From: Leptospira sp. WS92.C1
GTDB taxonomy: Bacteria > Spirochaetota > Leptospiria > Leptospirales > Leptospiraceae
Direction of reading: 5' to 3'
Assembly: GCF_040833975.1 (NCBI RefSeq)
Contig: NZ_CP162130.1
Location: 1-64,000 of the forward strand
DNA: 64,000 bases
The stretch's first letter is position 1; every line of letters starts with the position of its first letter. Both the position numbers and the translations under genes were made by a program. The notes beneath the pieces are model-generated. The model ran no database searches, was not told the DNA's origin, and saw nothing but the letters and a program-made list of their open reading frames with translations. Positions 1-15,046 of this stretch are shown here, piece by piece.

Positions 1-1314
1 TTGGACCTAGTTTGGAACAAAATTTTAGAAGAGGTATCCAAAAAAATATCTCCTCAATACTACGAAAGGTTCATTGATACCCTAAAATTAGAGACTCTTA
101 ACTCAGAAAAATGTACAATCATCGCGCCATCCGCCACAATTAAGACTCACGTAGAAAGAAAATATCAAACGCTGATTGAAAATGCGATTTTAGAAACCTG
201 CGGAGATAAGATTCCAGTCGAAATTTTGATCGAATCCAAAGCAGTCTCCCCTCTTCATACGATTTTAGAAAAGAATTTTGATCAAAAAGATTTTCGTTTT
301 AATCCGGATTATACCTTCGAGACCTTTATTGTAGGCGATTGCAACCGCTTGGCATACACGGCTGCAAAAGAATGTGTGAGAAAACCCGCCGAGATCAATC
401 CGCTTTATTTATTTGGAAGCGTCGGAGTTGGAAAGACCCACTTGCTGCACGCAATCGGATCCGAATTGATTCAAAAAGATCCGTGGAAAACCGTTTGTTA
501 CGTAGATATCTCTTCTTTTATGAACGAATTTCGTTTCGCTCTCCAATCCAGAGAATTGATTGAAAGTTTCAAAATGAAATATCAATCTTATAATTGTCTT
601 CTTGTGGATGATATCCAACTGCTTTCCACAAACGCCGAAAAAACCCAAGATGAATTTTTTGCTCTTTTCAATTTTCTTTTTGAAAGAAGAAGACAGATCG
701 TAATCGCTTCCGATCGTCCGAGTTCCGAATTGCCGATACACGAACGATTGAAATCCAGATTTGTTACCGGGGTTCAAGCGGACATTCAATATCCGGATCG
801 CGAAATCCGAAGAGGAATCGTTACTCATCATTCTAAAATTATGGATTTAGGATTGAGTGATGATATTCTTGATTTTCTTGCGGATCAAATCGAAGAAGAT
901 ACAAGACTTCTTCTTGGTGCACTCAATGATATTTATTTATACAAAAAATCGTATTCGCTTCTATTTTTAAATTTGGAAAAAGTAAAAGAGATCGTAAAAA
1001 ATCGTCTTTATCGTAAACGAAACGTCGAATTTTCTTACGATCGAATTATCGAATCCGTTGCCAAAGAATTTGATTTGGATCCTTCTGAAATTATGGGAAA
1101 AAGCCGTAAAAAAGAACTAATCATTCCTCGACATATTTGTTTTTATTTGTTACACAATATTTTTAAAGTAAACAAATCGCAAGTTGGCAGACTTTTCCAA
1201 ACTCAACATACGACAGTGATCCACGGAGTTCGAAAAGTGGAAGAGTTACTGATCAAAAATAAAGAAATCAGTTATCTAATCGAAAGGATTAGTTCCAAAT
1301 ACAAGCTCCAATAA
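1..1314 (+). CDS. dnaA: Chromosomal replication initiator protein DnaA
   Basis: Initiator ATPase that binds DnaA boxes and opens oriC. The 437-residue protein has an N-terminal domain I (about 1-80), a very short linker, an AAA+ core with Walker A GSVGVGKT (139-146) and Walker B LLVDD (200-204), a conserved sensor II Arg302, and a C-terminal DNA-binding domain IV with Arg377 before the helix-turn-helix. The domain IV signature is unusual: FQTQHTTV (399-406) replaces the family's FGGRDHTTV, so it is one residue shorter and lacks the recognition Asp. The start is TTG at base 1 of the window, so its RBS and promoter lie outside. It is followed by the AT-rich origin gap and dnaN in the same direction, which is the standard origin arrangement. 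Identity is certain; altered DNA specificity is inference. Confidence 0.98.
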   Translation: MDLVWNKILEEVSKKISPQYYERFIDTLKLETLNSEKCTIIAPSATIKTHVERKYQTLIENAILETCGDKIPVEILIESKAVSPLHTILEKNFDQKDFRFNPDYTFETFIVGDCNRLAYTAAKECVRKPAEINPLYLFGSVGVGKTHLLHAIGSELIQKDPWKTVCYVDISSFMNEFRFALQSRELIESFKMKYQSYNCLLVDDIQLLSTNAEKTQDEFFALFNFLFERRRQIVIASDRPSSELPIHERLKSRFVTGVQADIQYPDREIRRGIVTHHSKIMDLGLSDDILDFLADQIEEDTRLLLGALNDIYLYKKSYSLLFLNLEKVKEIVKNRLYRKRNVEFSYDRIIESVAKEFDLDPSEIMGKSRKKELIIPRHICFYLLHNIFKVNKSQVGRLFQTQHTTVIHGVRKVEELLIKNKEISYLIERISSKYKLQ

Positions 1315-1440
1315 AGAGGAAGCCTCAAAGTCCAAGAAAGAAGGATTGGAAATTGGTTCTCGTTTTTTACGACAAAACTCGAACATAAACTTTCCGGATC
1401 TTAAAATTGTATAAAATATCCCTGCTGGAGCAATTTGCTT

Positions 1441-1449
1441 TTATACACA
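1441..1449 (+). promoter_or_regulatory. DnaA box, TTATACACA
   Basis: Exact match to the relaxed consensus TTATNCACA in the dnaA-dnaN gap. It is the best single box in the gap and sits one base away from the next, opposite-facing element. Confidence 0.7.
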
Positions 1450-1450
1450 T

Positions 1451-1459
1451 TGTAAATAA
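1451..1459 (-). promoter_or_regulatory. Variant DnaA box (TTATTTACA on the minus strand)
   Basis: Reads TGTAAATAA on the + strand, one mismatch from the consensus. The identical 9-mer recurs at 1506-1514, which supports a real recognition element rather than chance. Confidence 0.5.
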
Positions 1460-1461
1460 AC

Positions 1462-1470
1462 TGTATATAA
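1462..1470 (-). promoter_or_regulatory. Variant DnaA box (TTATATACA on the minus strand)
   Basis: Reads TGTATATAA on the + strand, one mismatch from TTATNCACA. It lies 11 bp, about one helical turn, from the neighbouring box at 1451, so the two would face the same side of the helix. Confidence 0.45.
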
Positions 1471-1505
1471 AGAGTGATTCAAGCGCTTAATTATAGGTAT
1501 AAAAC

Positions 1506-1514
1506 TGTAAATAA
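1506..1514 (-). promoter_or_regulatory. Variant DnaA box, second copy of TGTAAATAA
   Basis: Exact repeat of the 9-mer at 1451-1459. The 8-mer core is also found in the opposite orientation at 1645-1652 (TATTTACA), giving three copies inside the origin gap. Confidence 0.5.
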
Positions 1515-1585
1515 GACATAATGCAAAATTACTGTCACTTATCCCTCAGAAATTGACGAAGAATTCTATCTAAAATGAAAATTCA

Positions 1586-1619
<34 letters not shown>

Positions 1620-1630
1620 CATAGAGAATC

Positions 1631-1662
<32 letters not shown>

Positions 1663-1674
1663 TTACTGCTGTAC

Positions 1675-1706
1675 AATAATAAGAATCTATTTAATTAAAT
1701 AATATA
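1675..1706. other. Candidate duplex-unwinding element
   Basis: An almost pure A/T stretch with only about three to four G/C bases, containing TTAATTAAAT, directly upstream of the dnaN ribosome-binding site. Its position beside the DnaA-box cluster suits an unwinding element, but the dnaN promoter -10 region would also be AT-rich here. Confidence 0.4.
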
Positions 1707-1720
1707 CTTGGAGAAACAAA

Positions 1721-2842
<1,122 letters not shown>

Positions 2843-2928
2843 GAAGTTCCGTCCTGTTCAAAAAACTTACAGCTCATATTCGTTAGAGTTAGAGTAAGAA
2901 TAAACTTAAGATACTAAGATCCGTTGTA

Positions 2929-4026
2929 ATGTTTTTAAAACACTTAACTCTTCAGAATTTTCGAAGTCATGAAGAATTGAGCCTGGATTTTCATTCCAGG
3001 CTTATTTTTTTTGTGGGTGATAACGGAGAAGGAAAAACCAATCTTTTGGAAGCCATTTGTATGCTTTCTTGGTTAAAAAGTTTTCGAGAATCGGAGGATT
3101 CCAATTTAATTCGTTGGGGGGCCCAGAATTATTTTCTTCGAGGCAAAATCAGTGAAAATCAAAAAGAATCCGTTTTAGAAATCGGCTATACAGCGAAACC
3201 CACTGTTAAACGAAAATTAAAATTCAATCAGGAGGAAATCAAAAAACGAACCGAACTAATCGGTAAATTTATTACCGTTTTATTAACTCCTATGGATCTA
3301 AAAATCATAGAAGGCGGTCCTGTCGAAAGAAGAAAATTTATTGATGCATTTATATCCTCTTTTGATCCGTTTTATTTGGAATCTTTGTTGGAATATAATA
3401 AAATTTTAAAACATAGAAACGCGCTTTTAAAAACCGGAGGTTCAGATTCTTCTCATATAGCCGTCTGGGATAAAAAACTCGTTGAAAAAGGAAGTTTGAT
3501 TCTCAACAAAAGAAAAGAGATCGTCCTTGAGTTGAATGCATTCTACCAAACAAACCTGGCCAAATTGAGCGGTGGAAAAGATAAATTGGATTTGATCTAC
3601 AGTCCTGATGTTGAAAACGAGCAGGAATTTTCGGATAAACTCAGCCGAAATCTAGGAAGGGATTTAAGACTAGGCTATACTTCCGCCGGAATTCACAGAG
3701 ACGATCTTTTTATTGGAAACGCCACCAAGGACATCACAGAATTCGGATCTCAGGGTCAAAAAAGAAGCACCGTCATTGCCTTAAAAGCCGCCACCTTTAA
3801 TTATTATAAGAATATTCTGGGAACAACCCCTGTCTTATTGATAGACGATGTGATCCGTGAATTGGATGTAAAACGAAGGGAATATTTTGTGGATCTTGTC
3901 GTGAGCGCGGGACAGGCTTTTTTTACAACCACCGATTTGGAAGGCATCCAGGATTATGTCGGAAAGCTCGAGGATCAAAAGCAGATTTATATGATCAAAG
4001 ACGGAACGGTTCACTCTTTAGAATGA
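2929..4026 (+). CDS. recF: DNA replication/repair ATPase RecF
   Basis: SMC-like ABC ATPase that loads RecA at single-strand gaps with RecO and RecR. The 365-residue protein shows Walker A GDNGEGKT at 30-37, the ABC signature FGSQGQKR near residue 275, and Walker B PVLLIDDV followed by the D-loop RELD near 310. The N-terminus [13 protein letters not shown] is typical of RecF. The start is ATG at 2929. The stop overlaps the start of the next gene by four bases (ATGA), so the two are translationally coupled. The recF, DUF721, gyrB order is shared with other bacterial origin regions. Confidence 0.97.
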   Translation: MFLKHLTLQNFRSHEELSLDFHSRLIFFVGDNGEGKTNLLEAICMLSWLKSFRESEDSNLIRWGAQNYFLRGKISENQKESVLEIGYTAKPTVKRKLKFNQEEIKKRTELIGKFITVLLTPMDLKIIEGGPVERRKFIDAFISSFDPFYLESLLEYNKILKHRNALLKTGGSDSSHIAVWDKKLVEKGSLILNKRKEIVLELNAFYQTNLAKLSGGKDKLDLIYSPDVENEQEFSDKLSRNLGRDLRLGYTSAGIHRDDLFIGNATKDITEFGSQGQKRSTVIALKAATFNYYKNILGTTPVLLIDDVIRELDVKRREYFVDLVVSAGQAFFTTTDLEGIQDYVGKLEDQKQIYMIKDGTVHSLE

Positions 4027-4487
4027 AAGACGATTTGATCTCATCCAAAAAAATCGAAACTTCCGAGTTTAAAAACCTTCTAAATCAACTGGGGATTACA
4101 GAAGAAAATTTGCAGGAAAAAATTTCCCTCAATACTCTTCGAAATCGCTGGAAAGAAATCGTAGGACCTGTCTTTGCTTCCCATTCAGAGGTTTACTCGA
4201 TTCAATTCGGAAAATTGAGAATCATCGTTTCCCACAATGCTTACAAACAAGAATTGCTTTTTTTACAAAACCGCATCCTCCGTCAGTCGGGACAGTTTCT
4301 GGGCAGAGGCGTTGTGCGTTCCCTTGAAATTTCCATCGGTAAATTAGCCCCTTCTTTTGCCTCTTCTCAGCTTGAAGTTAAAGAAAAAAGAGGTTTAGAA
4401 GGCAAAGAGGACCTGATTGCGATTCTTGAAAAAGAAACCGATCCGGATATAAAAAAACGTTATCTTGAGATTCTTCAATATCTGTAA
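4023..4487 (+). CDS. DUF721/DciA-like protein
   Basis: A 154-residue protein of the DUF721 (DciA) family. DciA proteins interact with the replicative helicase DnaB and are thought to be the ancestral helicase operators in bacteria lacking DnaC/DnaI loaders. The family core is visible in residues about 35-110: the [11 protein letters not shown] segment, a following [13 protein letters not shown] strand pair, and [16 protein letters not shown]. The C-terminal 40 residues are charged and probably flexible. The ATG overlaps the recF stop by four bases, and the gene sits between recF and gyrB as DUF721 genes do in actinobacteria. The replication role is inferred from family and location. Confidence 0.85.
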   Translation: MKDDLISSKKIETSEFKNLLNQLGITEENLQEKISLNTLRNRWKEIVGPVFASHSEVYSIQFGKLRIIVSHNAYKQELLFLQNRILRQSGQFLGRGVVRSLEISIGKLAPSFASSQLEVKEKRGLEGKEDLIAILEKETDPDIKKRYLEILQYL

Positions 4488-4540
4488 TTATTAACTGAAT
4501 TTCCTTGCCTCCCTATCGTTTTCAGGAAAACTATTCCTGA

Positions 4541-6478
<1,938 letters not shown>

Positions 6479-6496
6479 TCCAAAGGGAATTTTGAA

Positions 6497-9001
<2,505 letters not shown>

Positions 9002-9005
9002 GAAA

Positions 9006-9965
9006 ATGATCCAAATCGGAAATGTCACCATCCCGGGGAGAATTTCTCTTTCCCCCATGGCAGGCATTTCCGATTCTCCAACGCGTAGAATTTGTAAAAA
9101 ATTCGGAGCCGCGTTTTCCTATACCGAATTTGTAAATACGGATGAGATCGTTCATCGAGCACCAAAGGCACTTAAGTTATTTCAGTTTGATCCGGAAGAA
9201 CGACCGATCACGTTTCAGATTTTCGGTAACCGACTCGAAATCATAGCGGAAGCGGCGGAGATCATTCAAGAATTAAAACCGGATATCATCGATTTGAATA
9301 TGGGCTGTTCCACTCGCAAGGTTTCGTTGCGGGGTGCGGGTGCCGGCTTGTTGCGTCGTCCTGCCCAAGCAGGTAAGATCATTGAGGCGATTAAAAAACG
9401 AGTGAACGTTCCGGTCACCGCAAAGATTAGAATCGGATGGGATTCGCAAACTAGAAATTATCTGGAAGTGGCGAAACAACTGGAGGAATCAGGGGTGGAT
9501 GCTCTTACCGTGCACGGTCGCACAAAGGAAATGGCATATACCGGTCTCGCCGATTGGGATGCGATCGGAGAAGTCAAGGCAAATGCAAGAATCCCTATCT
9601 TTGGAAACGGAGACATCAAAAGTTTTCAAGAAGCCAATGCAAAGATTCGCGAATACAAAGTAGACGGAGTTCTCATCGGAAGAAATGCGATCGGTAATCC
9701 TTGGATTTTCTCGGAAAACAAAAAAGAAGAATTATCTTGGGAAAAGATCTATACTGTGATTCTAGAACATCTTTGCTGGATGATTGAAAGTTTCGGTGAA
9801 GAATTCGGTTTGGTTTTATTTAGAAAACATCTCGTCAAATATCTTTCCGGTTTGGAATTCGATTCTCTTTGGAAGGCGGAGTTGCTGGAAATTCGAGAAT
9901 TCAAACGATTTGAAGAATGTTTGATCAGTCACCGAACTGCCAAATCTTTAGTGTCACATTCTTAA
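9006..9965 (+). CDS. dus: tRNA-dihydrouridine synthase (DusB-like)
   Basis: FMN enzyme that reduces specific uridines of the tRNA D-loop to dihydrouridine with NADPH. The 319-residue TIM-barrel protein shows the N-terminal SPMAGISDSPTRR, the catalytic NMGC with Cys101, RGAGAGLLRRP, the FMN/phosphate segments KIRIGWD and TVHGRT, and GNGDIKS, followed by the helical tRNA-binding domain. The catalytic motif reads NMGCS where most family members have NMGCP. The start is ATG at 9006, four bases after the gyrA stop. Which uridine it modifies cannot be told; DusB-like assignment is by overall pattern. The protein ends with a 3' gap of about 250 bp before the next gene. Confidence 0.92.
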   Translation: MIQIGNVTIPGRISLSPMAGISDSPTRRICKKFGAAFSYTEFVNTDEIVHRAPKALKLFQFDPEERPITFQIFGNRLEIIAEAAEIIQELKPDIIDLNMGCSTRKVSLRGAGAGLLRRPAQAGKIIEAIKKRVNVPVTAKIRIGWDSQTRNYLEVAKQLEESGVDALTVHGRTKEMAYTGLADWDAIGEVKANARIPIFGNGDIKSFQEANAKIREYKVDGVLIGRNAIGNPWIFSENKKEELSWEKIYTVILEHLCWMIESFGEEFGLVLFRKHLVKYLSGLEFDSLWKAELLEIREFKRFEECLISHRTAKSLVSHS

Positions 9966-10214
9966 AATTTCCTATCTATAAATATCAATTTGTAAAACCC
10001 CGTTTTCATAATGGATTTTAATTGAATAAGAATTTGATAATTCTCTAACTTGTCCTCAATCTCTTTGTATAAAAATCTATTCTGAAATTGAAATCGATTT
10101 TTTTGTTTAGTCTTTTTGATAAGGGAAATCTAAATTTTGGGACGGGTAATAAACGTTTTTCTTGACGATTTTACATCCTTCCATGATAACTTTGCGAAAC
10201 GGAGAAATTACTTT

Positions 10215-10958
10215 ATGAAGTATGTAAAAATATTCTTAATACTCTCTTTTGCTTTGTTAATGATTAACGCCTGCAAAAAGGAAGAAAAGAAGGAAATTAC
10301 GCAAATTTTAGGAACAAGATTTGCAAATTATGATCAGTGGATTTATAAAAATCCAGGAACTGATAAAAAGGAAGATCAGGTTACTCTTGTTTACGGAATG
10401 GAAGAAGTTACCGGGCTTGAAACCGTCGATGTTCAAGTTCCTACTAAAGATAAAAAAGGGACTATTTCTGTTACCTTTCTTAAAGTTAGGACTGTGGAAA
10501 ATAAAGAGGGTTTTGCGCCCGTAAAAAACTTTTCTGAAAACGTATATTTTGTTCTGACTGAAAGTGAGGACGCCTTTGTAAAACCGACGATCACCGCAAA
10601 TACAAAGGGTAAATTGAAAAGAGGAATGTATTGTTTAGAACAAGAAATCATCGGAGAATTTTCCAAAGTAACTTGTTATGATTCCATTCTTGTAGATGAT
10701 AAACTTACCAATTACTATGACGTGTGGATCAAAACAGCCTCTCCTCATTTGAGCAAAGACGCGCTTTTAGGTGAAACGATTAAACTTTTAAAGAAAGCAA
10801 GTCAGGATTTGGTGAAGTATAACTCGGCCGCGGAAGAAGAGAAAACTAAAATTCTAACCTCTGCAACGGAGGCGCTTAAAAAGGCTGCTTCAAAACAGGA
10901 TGAATTTTTGGTGGATATCAATAATCTTGCAAGTAAGTATAGTCTTTCTTTGGAGTAA
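10215..10958 (+). CDS. Predicted lipoprotein of unknown function
   Basis: A 247-residue exported lipoprotein. The N-terminus from ATG 10215 is KYVKIF followed by a hydrophobic core and the lipobox INAC with Cys20, then a Lys/Glu-rich tether. The reading frame stays open upstream to a TTG at 10137, but GGAG at 10201-10204 and the signal peptide support 10215. The mature part is a beta-rich region (about 30-190) with two cysteines in YCLEQE and TCYDS, and then a C-terminal helical region rich in Lys/Glu/Ala. I do not recognise a characterised domain. It is convergent with lipL21, sharing a hairpin terminator. Function unknown; envelope location is inferred from the lipobox. Confidence 0.85.
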   Translation: MKYVKIFLILSFALLMINACKKEEKKEITQILGTRFANYDQWIYKNPGTDKKEDQVTLVYGMEEVTGLETVDVQVPTKDKKGTISVTFLKVRTVENKEGFAPVKNFSENVYFVLTESEDAFVKPTITANTKGKLKRGMYCLEQEIIGEFSKVTCYDSILVDDKLTNYYDVWIKTASPHLSKDALLGETIKLLKKASQDLVKYNSAAEEEKTKILTSATEALKKAASKQDEFLVDINNLASKYSLSLE

Positions 10959-11039
10959 AATGCAAATTCAATTTTTAATTTTGATATAAGAGCATTTGAT
11001 TCCAAAATACTCATATTCAGTTTAGTTAAAGAAAATAAA

Positions 11040-11065
11040 AAACCCCGCTTTTTAAGGCGGGGTTT
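11040..11065. terminator. Bidirectional intrinsic terminator between the 10215 lipoprotein gene and lipL21
   Basis: A 9-bp GC-rich stem (11040-11048 pairing with 11057-11065, AACCCCGC/GCGGGGTT core) with an eight-base loop. Read on the minus strand, the stem is followed by a run of Ts, a textbook terminator for lipL21. On the plus strand the tail is A-rich, so termination of the + gene would be weaker. Confidence 0.85.
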
Positions 11066-11095
11066 AAAACAAATTGATCTGAAAAAATCAGATTC

Positions 11096-11713
<618 letters not shown>

Positions 11714-12104
11714 CTCATTTTTTAATCGATAGTATTGATTCGATTATTTCCGTTCGTTTACTTTCAAAATCAATTTGCATCGCACTAAATTTTGTGAATT
11801 CGAAATTTTATTGGTTCGGACTCTTTTCTTTGAGACCGTAACTTTTTTTTGGGAAATTTGGAACCAATTTGCCAGTTACTTTGGAAAGAATTCTCAACCG
11901 TTTGCAAGAAATTTCCAAATTTGACGCTTTTTATATAAGCTGGATTCTAAGAAAAGGGCGAAAGAAATAATTTTCTTCCTTGTTTACATTGGATCGCTTT
12001 TCTCTATTTTTTTTTAGGCATATCTTTTTTACTAAAAACTTTTAAGTAAAGAATACACCGGAATTTTTCCCAATTTTTTTTAAAAACATGCTTTGAATCA
12101 AAGG

Positions 12105-12132
12105 TTCCCGTTTACACAAAATTAAACGGGAA
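12105..12132. repeat. Inverted repeat, 10-bp perfect stem
   Basis: TTCCCGTTTA (12105-12114) pairs perfectly with TAAACGGGAA (12123-12132) across an eight-base loop. No T-run follows on either strand, so it does not look like a classical intrinsic terminator. It lies downstream of the interrupted ORF at 12186-12515 and may end its transcript or be an operator; undetermined. Confidence 0.5.
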
Positions 12133-12185
12133 TCTATGGTAAAATTTGTGTCACAAAAAATGGCTTAAAAATTTCATTTCCGGAA

Positions 12186-12515
12186 TTATCGTCTTTGTAA
12201 TTTCTCCATTCTTTTCAGGATTCCGAAAAACATTTTGTTAATTTGGCCGTTTCGATGGGCAATTGCACCGTCTTCGGATGTTTGATAGCGATTCTTTTTG
12301 TATGGTTCTGGTCGCAAGGGGAATGTAGTTGCATCCCTTTCTTTCGAATCTATGTTTTTTGACGATCGATCGCAGTTTGCGAGTTCCGGCGGTTTTTTAT
12401 CTTTTAAAACCCCTTCTCTTTATGGATTGATTTGAGTTTTTTGTCCGGAATTGGCGATACTGAAATTAAAAATAAGAATTGTTATGAAAAGCGGGATATG
12501 TCTGGGAATCGTCAT
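12186..12515 (-). pseudogene. Small exported-protein ORF interrupted by one in-frame stop, preceded by a lipL21-like leader
   Basis: Read on the minus strand from ATG 12513-12515, the frame encodes MTIPRHIPLF, a hydrophobic stretch, then NSGQKTQINP, and hits TAA at 12420-12422 (codon 32). The same frame then stays open for 77 more codons to TAA at 12186-12188, with a plausible hydrophilic composition (for example PPELANCDR and MFFGILKRMEK). An ideal AAGGAG-type RBS sits before the ATG. A single stop within 110 codons, in an AT-rich gap where stops are frequent, suggests a recently broken gene. Alternatives are a real 31-residue exported peptide, or chance. The tetrapeptide SGQK is also found just after the LipL21 lipobox, but I see no wider similarity. 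Confidence 0.5.
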
Positions 12516-12552
12516 TTTCTCCTTGATCTACCAAATGAATAAAACTATTACT
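12515..12552 (-). repeat. lipL21 leader copy B, upstream of the interrupted ORF
   Basis: Matches the lipL21 leader (11659-11696) at 34 of 38 bases, in the same orientation and at nearly the same distance from an ATG. It lies between the interrupted ORF and the divergent gene at 12576, so it also overlaps the likely promoter region of that gene. Confidence 0.8.
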
Positions 12553-12575
12553 AAATCAGTTTTATACGAAATCCT

Positions 12576-14129
12576 ATGTTAAGAATCCTGTTATTTTTCT
12601 TTATTTTATCGCTTCAACCCGTCTTTGCAACGACCATTACTTTTCTTCCTGGAAAGGCGGAAGGGAATTTGCCCGCCACTTTGGAAAAAATCAATGATCG
12701 ATCACAAGAAATTTCCAGATTCGGAGCCTTTTATGCAAATCTACTTCTAAGAGCAAGAGTAGATACGACCGAAAAGATTCGTGATAAAGAAATTTTTGAA
12801 AAATTTCGAGGTCCTCATTTTGGAAAGGAAGATTTTAACAAAGTCTGTTCAGAATTAAATACGCATTATCTGGTGCGTGACGAACTCCAATTTCAAAATT
12901 CAATTTCTTTGGACCGTTCCATTTATAACTGTACGTTAAAAAAGATCGATGAACTTCATCTCAGCGAAAAATCGGATCTATTTTTTTTGATGAGATCGGC
13001 AACCGAAAAGTCTTTTCCGTTTGTTCCTTCTAAAAAAAGACAAATGGTTGTTTCTTCTTCCCAAAACAGAATCAAGGAATTGATTTTTGTAGTGGATTTA
13101 TCTCCATCGTTTCAAAGAGAAAGGGAAGAATGGGTTCAATTTGTTAAAAATTCCTCTTGGGGCACTATGACAAGTATTCGGCTTGTAACCTTCGCCGAGG
13201 GAAAACAATCCATTTTCCCAAAAGCAAAATCTTCCGCCGAACTGAGGGTGCAGCTTGAAACACTCAAGTCGTTTGGTAAATCCAGTTTAGAAGACGTATC
13301 CGATGCACTCGTAAATGTAAAACGAAGTCTTCTGCAATCGGGGGCGCGATCCACACCATATCAAGACATAATTCTCCTAACCAATGCTAAGGGAAAAATT
13401 CCGAACCCTACTTTATCCTCCGTTTTGCAGGATTTGAGTTCTTTAGGTTATGGAATCCGATTGTTTACGGCGCCCTATTTTTCCACTTCGCAAATCCAAT
13501 TTTATAAAGGAATTTTTTCAAAGGGAAATTTTCATGAAATTACTTATTTCCGAAAAATCAGCACGGATAAGGATTCAAGGACGATCGTATTTCGAGGCAG
13601 ACAGATCTATTTTACACATTCCTCCGTTTCTTCTAGCCAAATTTTATCTGAAAATTCTCTGAATCGGGTTTCTTACTCGGGTAAATATTCAGAATCGGAG
13701 TCGATCAATCCTCTTAATTTTACCGAAATTTATTCGGAATTGACAGGAGATAAAATTTTAGCTGCCGAACCGTTACAGGACAATCTGACATTTCTACTTT
13801 CTCAAAACTTGCTCCAAGAAGAACTAAAATCGGATGGAATATCTGTTTTGATAAAATCAGGGGATCGTGCCTTTTGGTTAGGACTTCCTAAAAATATTCA
13901 AACTCCTCAAACGGACGAACTTGTAACCTATCAAACTACTTATGTTCCATCCGGCAGTTCCGTAGACGGCGTTTTAAACGTTCCGGATCTTACGGAGTCG
14001 TATAAAGGCTCCGCTTCTCAAATCTTGGATTGTACACCGATTCAGGTAAGAAATTATTTTCAGAATACAAACAAAAGTTCTTTTGATTGTATCGTCCGCG
14101 GTCAAGTTCTCCAGGTCAAAGGATTGTAA
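12576..14129 (+). CDS. Exported protein with a vWA-like domain, function unknown
   Basis: A 517-residue protein with a cleavable-type signal peptide (hydrophobic residues 3-18, then FATT). Residues about 165-310 look like a von Willebrand A fold. IFVVDLSPS places Asp174, Ser176 and Ser178 as the first part of a MIDAS (DxSxS), followed by RLVTFAEGKQS and a later DIILLTNAKG strand. The remaining MIDAS residues are not clear. The C-terminal part (about 390-517) has three Cys and no recognised domain. The start is ATG at 12576. The degenerate NtrC-type regulator follows after 23 bp, so the two are probably co-transcribed. A role in binding or assembly in the envelope is inference only. Confidence 0.75.
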   Translation: MLRILLFFFILSLQPVFATTITFLPGKAEGNLPATLEKINDRSQEISRFGAFYANLLLRARVDTTEKIRDKEIFEKFRGPHFGKEDFNKVCSELNTHYLVRDELQFQNSISLDRSIYNCTLKKIDELHLSEKSDLFFLMRSATEKSFPFVPSKKRQMVVSSSQNRIKELIFVVDLSPSFQREREEWVQFVKNSSWGTMTSIRLVTFAEGKQSIFPKAKSSAELRVQLETLKSFGKSSLEDVSDALVNVKRSLLQSGARSTPYQDIILLTNAKGKIPNPTLSSVLQDLSSLGYGIRLFTAPYFSTSQIQFYKGIFSKGNFHEITYFRKISTDKDSRTIVFRGRQIYFTHSSVSSSQILSENSLNRVSYSGKYSESESINPLNFTEIYSELTGDKILAAEPLQDNLTFLLSQNLLQEELKSDGISVLIKSGDRAFWLGLPKNIQTPQTDELVTYQTTYVPSGSSVDGVLNVPDLTESYKGSASQILDCTPIQVRNYFQNTNKSSFDCIVRGQVLQVKGL

Positions 14130-14152
14130 TCTTTTTTAAATAGGGATCCCCA

Positions 14153-15046
14153 TTGAATTCCGGCGAACATATTTTTATCAGCAATTCTTCCAGCTCGGAC
14201 AAAATATTAAACCGACTCAAGTCGCTATCGGAAAACAAACTTCCGCTGTTTGTGACCGGGGGACCAGGGGTTGGAAAAACATTCATAGCTCACGTCCTTG
14301 CTAAACTCTCGGGAGAAAATCTGTCCGTAAAAATCATCGATCCCGATAGTTTTGAAACAGAAAACTCTCTGGATGCGGAACTTACATCGGGTAGAGATGC
14401 GTATTTCGTATTTAGAAATTTTACGGTTTTTCCAAAAGAGATTCAAGCGTCTCTTCTAAAACAAATTCGCGAGAATCGATCAAATTCCCGTTTTATATTT
14501 TTATCCGGTAAAGAATGGAAACAAAAATTGGAAGCGGGACAGATTTTGGAATCTTTGTATTTTGAGATTTCCAATTTTCGATTGGATCTTCCCGATTTAA
14601 GAGAAAGAAAGGAAGACATTCCTCTCTTGATAAAACATTTTTTGGAGACACTTTCCGAAAAATACAAACGAAAAGAAGTCCGATTGAGCGAAAAATTATA
14701 CCACCTTCTTCTCAATTACGATTTTCCCGGAAACGTGAGACAACTCAAGAATCTATTGGAAAGTATGGTTTCCTTATTTCCCGTTCGTGTATTGGATACA
14801 AAACATCTACCGCCTCAAATGTTTGAGACCTCTTATGTATATACGGAATTTATAGAGGTAAAGACGGGAATTCCCCTCAGGGACTACGAGAAGGAAATCA
14901 TTAAGAAAAATTTGATCCTTGTAAACGGAAACCGGGAAAAGGCGGCCAGAATTTTGGGAATTTCAGAAAGAACGATCTACAGAAAGATTATAGAATTCGG
15001 TCTTTCCGGCGAAGTTGAAGGAAAAAATTCTCCATCCGCCGACTGA
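14153..15046 (+). CDS. Degenerate NtrC-type AAA+ protein with Fis-like helix-turn-helix
   Basis: A 297-residue protein resembling the AAA+ plus DNA-binding parts of sigma-54 activators, without a receiver domain. Walker A GGPGVGKT (36-43), the FPGNVRQLKN motif near residue 196 and a Fis-type HTH (NREKAARILGIS, from about 259) are clear. The GAFTGA loop that contacts sigma-54 is missing, and the Walker B region reads AYFVFRNF without the acidic pair. It is therefore unlikely to activate sigma-54 in the normal way and may be a DNA-binding regulator or repressor. The start is TTG at 14153. Its last 59 bp overlap the 3' end of holA on the other strand. Confidence 0.8.
   Translation: MNSGEHIFISNSSSSDKILNRLKSLSENKLPLFVTGGPGVGKTFIAHVLAKLSGENLSVKIIDPDSFETENSLDAELTSGRDAYFVFRNFTVFPKEIQASLLKQIRENRSNSRFIFLSGKEWKQKLEAGQILESLYFEISNFRLDLPDLRERKEDIPLLIKHFLETLSEKYKRKEVRLSEKLYHLLLNYDFPGNVRQLKNLLESMVSLFPVRVLDTKHLPPQMFETSYVYTEFIEVKTGIPLRDYEKEIIKKNLILVNGNREKAARILGISERTIYRKIIEFGLSGEVEGKNSPSAD

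Noticed and set aside
409..831. 140-codon minus-strand frame inside dnaA
   Set aside because: Antisense to the conserved AAA+ core of dnaA.
12105..12132. Perfect inverted repeat read as an intrinsic terminator
   Set aside because: No T-run follows on either strand; kept only as an inverted repeat.
12186..12515. Idea that the interrupted ORF is a lipL21 paralogue
   Set aside because: Apart from SGQK after the hydrophobic stretch and the shared leader, no LipL21-like segment can be aligned; the lipobox is absent.
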